Part shown: piece by piece, positions 62,522 through 64,000 of the stretch
Numbering within the stretch: position 1 is the stretch's first letter
Layout of the letters: each line of letters starts with the position of its first letter
The notes under the pieces: generated by a model
Database searches by the model: none
Told to the model about the DNA's origin: nothing
What the model saw: the letters and a program-made list of their open reading frames with translations, nothing else
Program-made: the position numbers and the translations under genes
Source: Splendidivirga corallicola
Lineage (GTDB): Bacteria; Bacteroidota; Bacteroidia; Cytophagales; Cyclobacteriaceae
Direction: 5' to 3'
DNA: 64,000 nt
Assembly: GCA_030442035.1 (NCBI GenBank)
Contig: JAUJEA010000003.1
Location: 434,001-498,000 of the forward strand

Positions 62522-64000
62522 ATGCCGAATTTTTTTACCGATAATAAGGATCTTCAATATCACTTCAGTCGCCTGGATTTGGAGGAGGCTGTATCCATTT
62601 TAGAGCATCATTATACTTTTGCCGAAAAGTATGAGGGAGCTCCCAGGAACTACAAAGAAGCCATGGAACTATACCAATCAGCGCTGGACCTGGCCGGTGA
62701 TATTTCGGGAAACCATATAGCGCCGAGGGCTATGGAGGTAGATCAGGAGGGTGCGCATTTGGAAAATGGTAAAGTAACCTATGCGAAAGGAACCCAGGAA
62801 AATCTCAGACAGCTTTCCGAAGCTGGGTTAATGGGTGTAATACTCCCTTACAAAGATGGCGGGATTAATTTCCCTGCAACCATTTTCATGATGATGATCG
62901 AAATGGTATCAAGAGCAGATGCCTCATTAATGACACTTTTTGGCTATCAGGATGTTGGGGAAGCAATCAGTAAATTCGGTTCGGATGAATTGAGTGATAT
63001 TTTTCTAAAGAAATATTGCAAAGGGGAGTATACCGGTGCTATGGTACTTACAGAGCCTGGTGCAGGGTCCGATTTACAATCGGTAAAATTGAAAGCCTAT
63101 CAGGATGAGGAAGGTCAATGGAGGTTGCAAGGTGTGAAACACTTTATTTCCAATGGCTGTGGGGATGTATTGTTGGTTTTGGCCCGGTCAGAACCCAATA
63201 CTACCAATATGTTTGGTTTAAGCCTTTTTGTAGTGAAGGGTGGAGATAAAGTTCAGGTAAACCATATAGAAGAAAAAATGGGTATTCATGGTTCCCCGAC
63301 ATGTCAATTGTATTTCGACGACGCTCCGGCATATTTGGTAGGTAAAAGAAGACATGGATTGATCTATGTACTCTATACCTTGAATCATGCTCGTTTCAGT
63401 GTAGCGGCCCAGGCGCTTGGAATTGCAGAAGCGGCCTATCAGGAAGCATTGCAATATGCCAAAGTAAGAGAGCAATTTGGTAAGCTCATTTATAATATAC
63501 CGGCCGTATCAAACTTGCTGATTGATATGCGTGTCGCTATAGAAAGCGGGCGATCACTTCTATATGCAGGATCACAATGGCTGGATTTACGCAATAAACT
63601 TGAGGAACAAATAGAGGAACTCAAGAAGGAAGGAAAGCCTTTTTCAGACATAAAGGAGAAATTTGATCATGCCGCTAAATTGGTGGATCTACTTTCCCCA
63701 ATGGTCAAATACATTATTACGGAAAATGCCGTTAAGATCTGCTATGATGCTCAGCAGATCCACGGCGGAATGGGATTTATGAGAGAAATGCCGGTTGAAC
63801 GGCTCGCGCGTGATGTACGCATCACAACGATCTATGAAGGAACCTCTCAGGTTCAGGTGGGAGGATCTTCCAAGGGTGTTTTAGGTGATGTACTGGGAAG
63901 CTTCTTTGACGAAATGGCTAAGCAGGAATATCCTTCCTGTTTAAGCTCTTCAGCAAAAAAGCTGGGCGAGATCAGATCACTTTTTAATAAAAGCAAAGAA
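62522..64000 (+). CDS. acyl-CoA dehydrogenase (partial, runs off the end)
   Basis: 493 residues are visible from ATG 62522, and the frame is still open at the window edge. The ACAD pattern is clear: AMVLTEPGAGSDLQSV (FAD/substrate), HFISNGCGDVLLVLARS, EEKMGIHGSPTCQLYFDDAPAYLVG and QIHGGMGFMREMPVERLARDVRITTIYEGTSQVQ (C-terminal FAD domain). The insertion ELKKEGKPFSDIKEKFDHAAKL and the long N-terminus resemble the large FadE-type acyl-CoA dehydrogenases (about 600 residues). It oxidises fatty acyl-CoA; the chain-length preference is unknown. Confidence 0.9.
   Translation, partial: MPNFFTDNKDLQYHFSRLDLEEAVSILEHHYTFAEKYEGAPRNYKEAMELYQSALDLAGDISGNHIAPRAMEVDQEGAHLENGKVTYAKGTQENLRQLSEAGLMGVILPYKDGGINFPATIFMMMIEMVSRADASLMTLFGYQDVGEAISKFGSDELSDIFLKKYCKGEYTGAMVLTEPGAGSDLQSVKLKAYQDEEGQWRLQGVKHFISNGCGDVLLVLARSEPNTTNMFGLSLFVVKGGDKVQVNHIEEKMGIHGSPTCQLYFDDAPAYLVGKRRHGLIYVLYTLNHARFSVAAQALGIAEAAYQEALQYAKVREQFGKLIYNIPAVSNLLIDMRVAIESGRSLLYAGSQWLDLRNKLEEQIEELKKEGKPFSDIKEKFDHAAKLVDLLSPMVKYIITENAVKICYDAQQIHGGMGFMREMPVERLARDVRITTIYEGTSQVQVGGSSKGVLGDVLGSFFDEMAKQEYPSCLSSSAKKLGEIRSLFNKSKE

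Noticed and set aside
1-64000. CRISPR arrays, insertion sequences, prophage and integrase genes
   Set aside because: No regularly spaced repeats, transposase motifs, terminal repeats or phage genes were found on either strand.

Overview
The window is about 64 kb from a chromosome of the phylum Bacteroidota, most likely the order Cytophagales (a Fulvivirga-, Marivirga- or Reichenbachiella-like marine bacterium). The evidence is a low-GC genome, promoters of the Bacteroidota type (TTTG, then about 19 bases, then TAnnTTTG), very few Shine-Dalgarno sites, a TonB-dependent receptor with a carboxypeptidase-like N-terminal domain, a T9SS C-terminal sorting domain, and a fused aspartokinase/homoserine dehydrogenase. 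The genus is inference.

Layout. 1-6.8 kb: rplS, dapF, secA, a SPOR lipoprotein and an M20 amidohydrolase. 6.8-8.2 kb: a sigma factor with a TPR/anti-sigma-like membrane partner. 8.2-13.8 kb: a sparse, accessory-looking stretch with a small HTH protein, a headless ASPIC/UnbV-Fn3-T9SS protein, a FabH-like synthase and a TIR-domain protein whose C-terminus carries a DUF1232/YkvA-like motif. 13.8-18.9 kb: the thrA-thrB-thrC operon on the minus strand, preceded by a leader peptide and attenuator that I could read directly. 19-23 kb: purK-purE and a membrane-anchored MutS-like ATPase. 23-32 kb: a secreted M20 dipeptidase, an AAA ATPase/DUF4276 pair resembling two-gene phage-defence modules, a copper P-type ATPase and a MacB/FtsX-type permease. 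31.7-35.5 kb: an omega-amidase/methionine aminotransferase pair, def, ruvX and a hemerythrin protein. 35.7-44.4 kb: a C-terminal processing protease, a secreted M14 carboxypeptidase, a TonB-dependent receptor and a thioesterase. 44.4-50.6 kb: a TPR histidine kinase/ECF sigma/membrane protein operon, ruvB and apbE. 50.9-58.7 kb: a ZIP transporter, a TauE/SafE permease and a MarR-RND-lipoprotein sorting-outer membrane protein export cluster. 58.9-64 kb: an SDR, cysE, a flavin reductase, a GNAT, an AhpD-like protein and an acyl-CoA dehydrogenase that runs off the end.

Most of the window is ordinary housekeeping. The items most worth a second look are the complete thr attenuator (Thr/Ile-rich 23-residue leader peptide, antiterminator and terminator), the TIR-DUF1232-like fusion with tandem palindromes upstream, the AAA-DUF4276 pair, a terminator-bounded orphan interval that may encode a small RNA (43.5-44.0 kb), and a long nested inverted repeat at 51.8 kb. 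I see no rRNA, tRNA, CRISPR array, insertion sequence or prophage.
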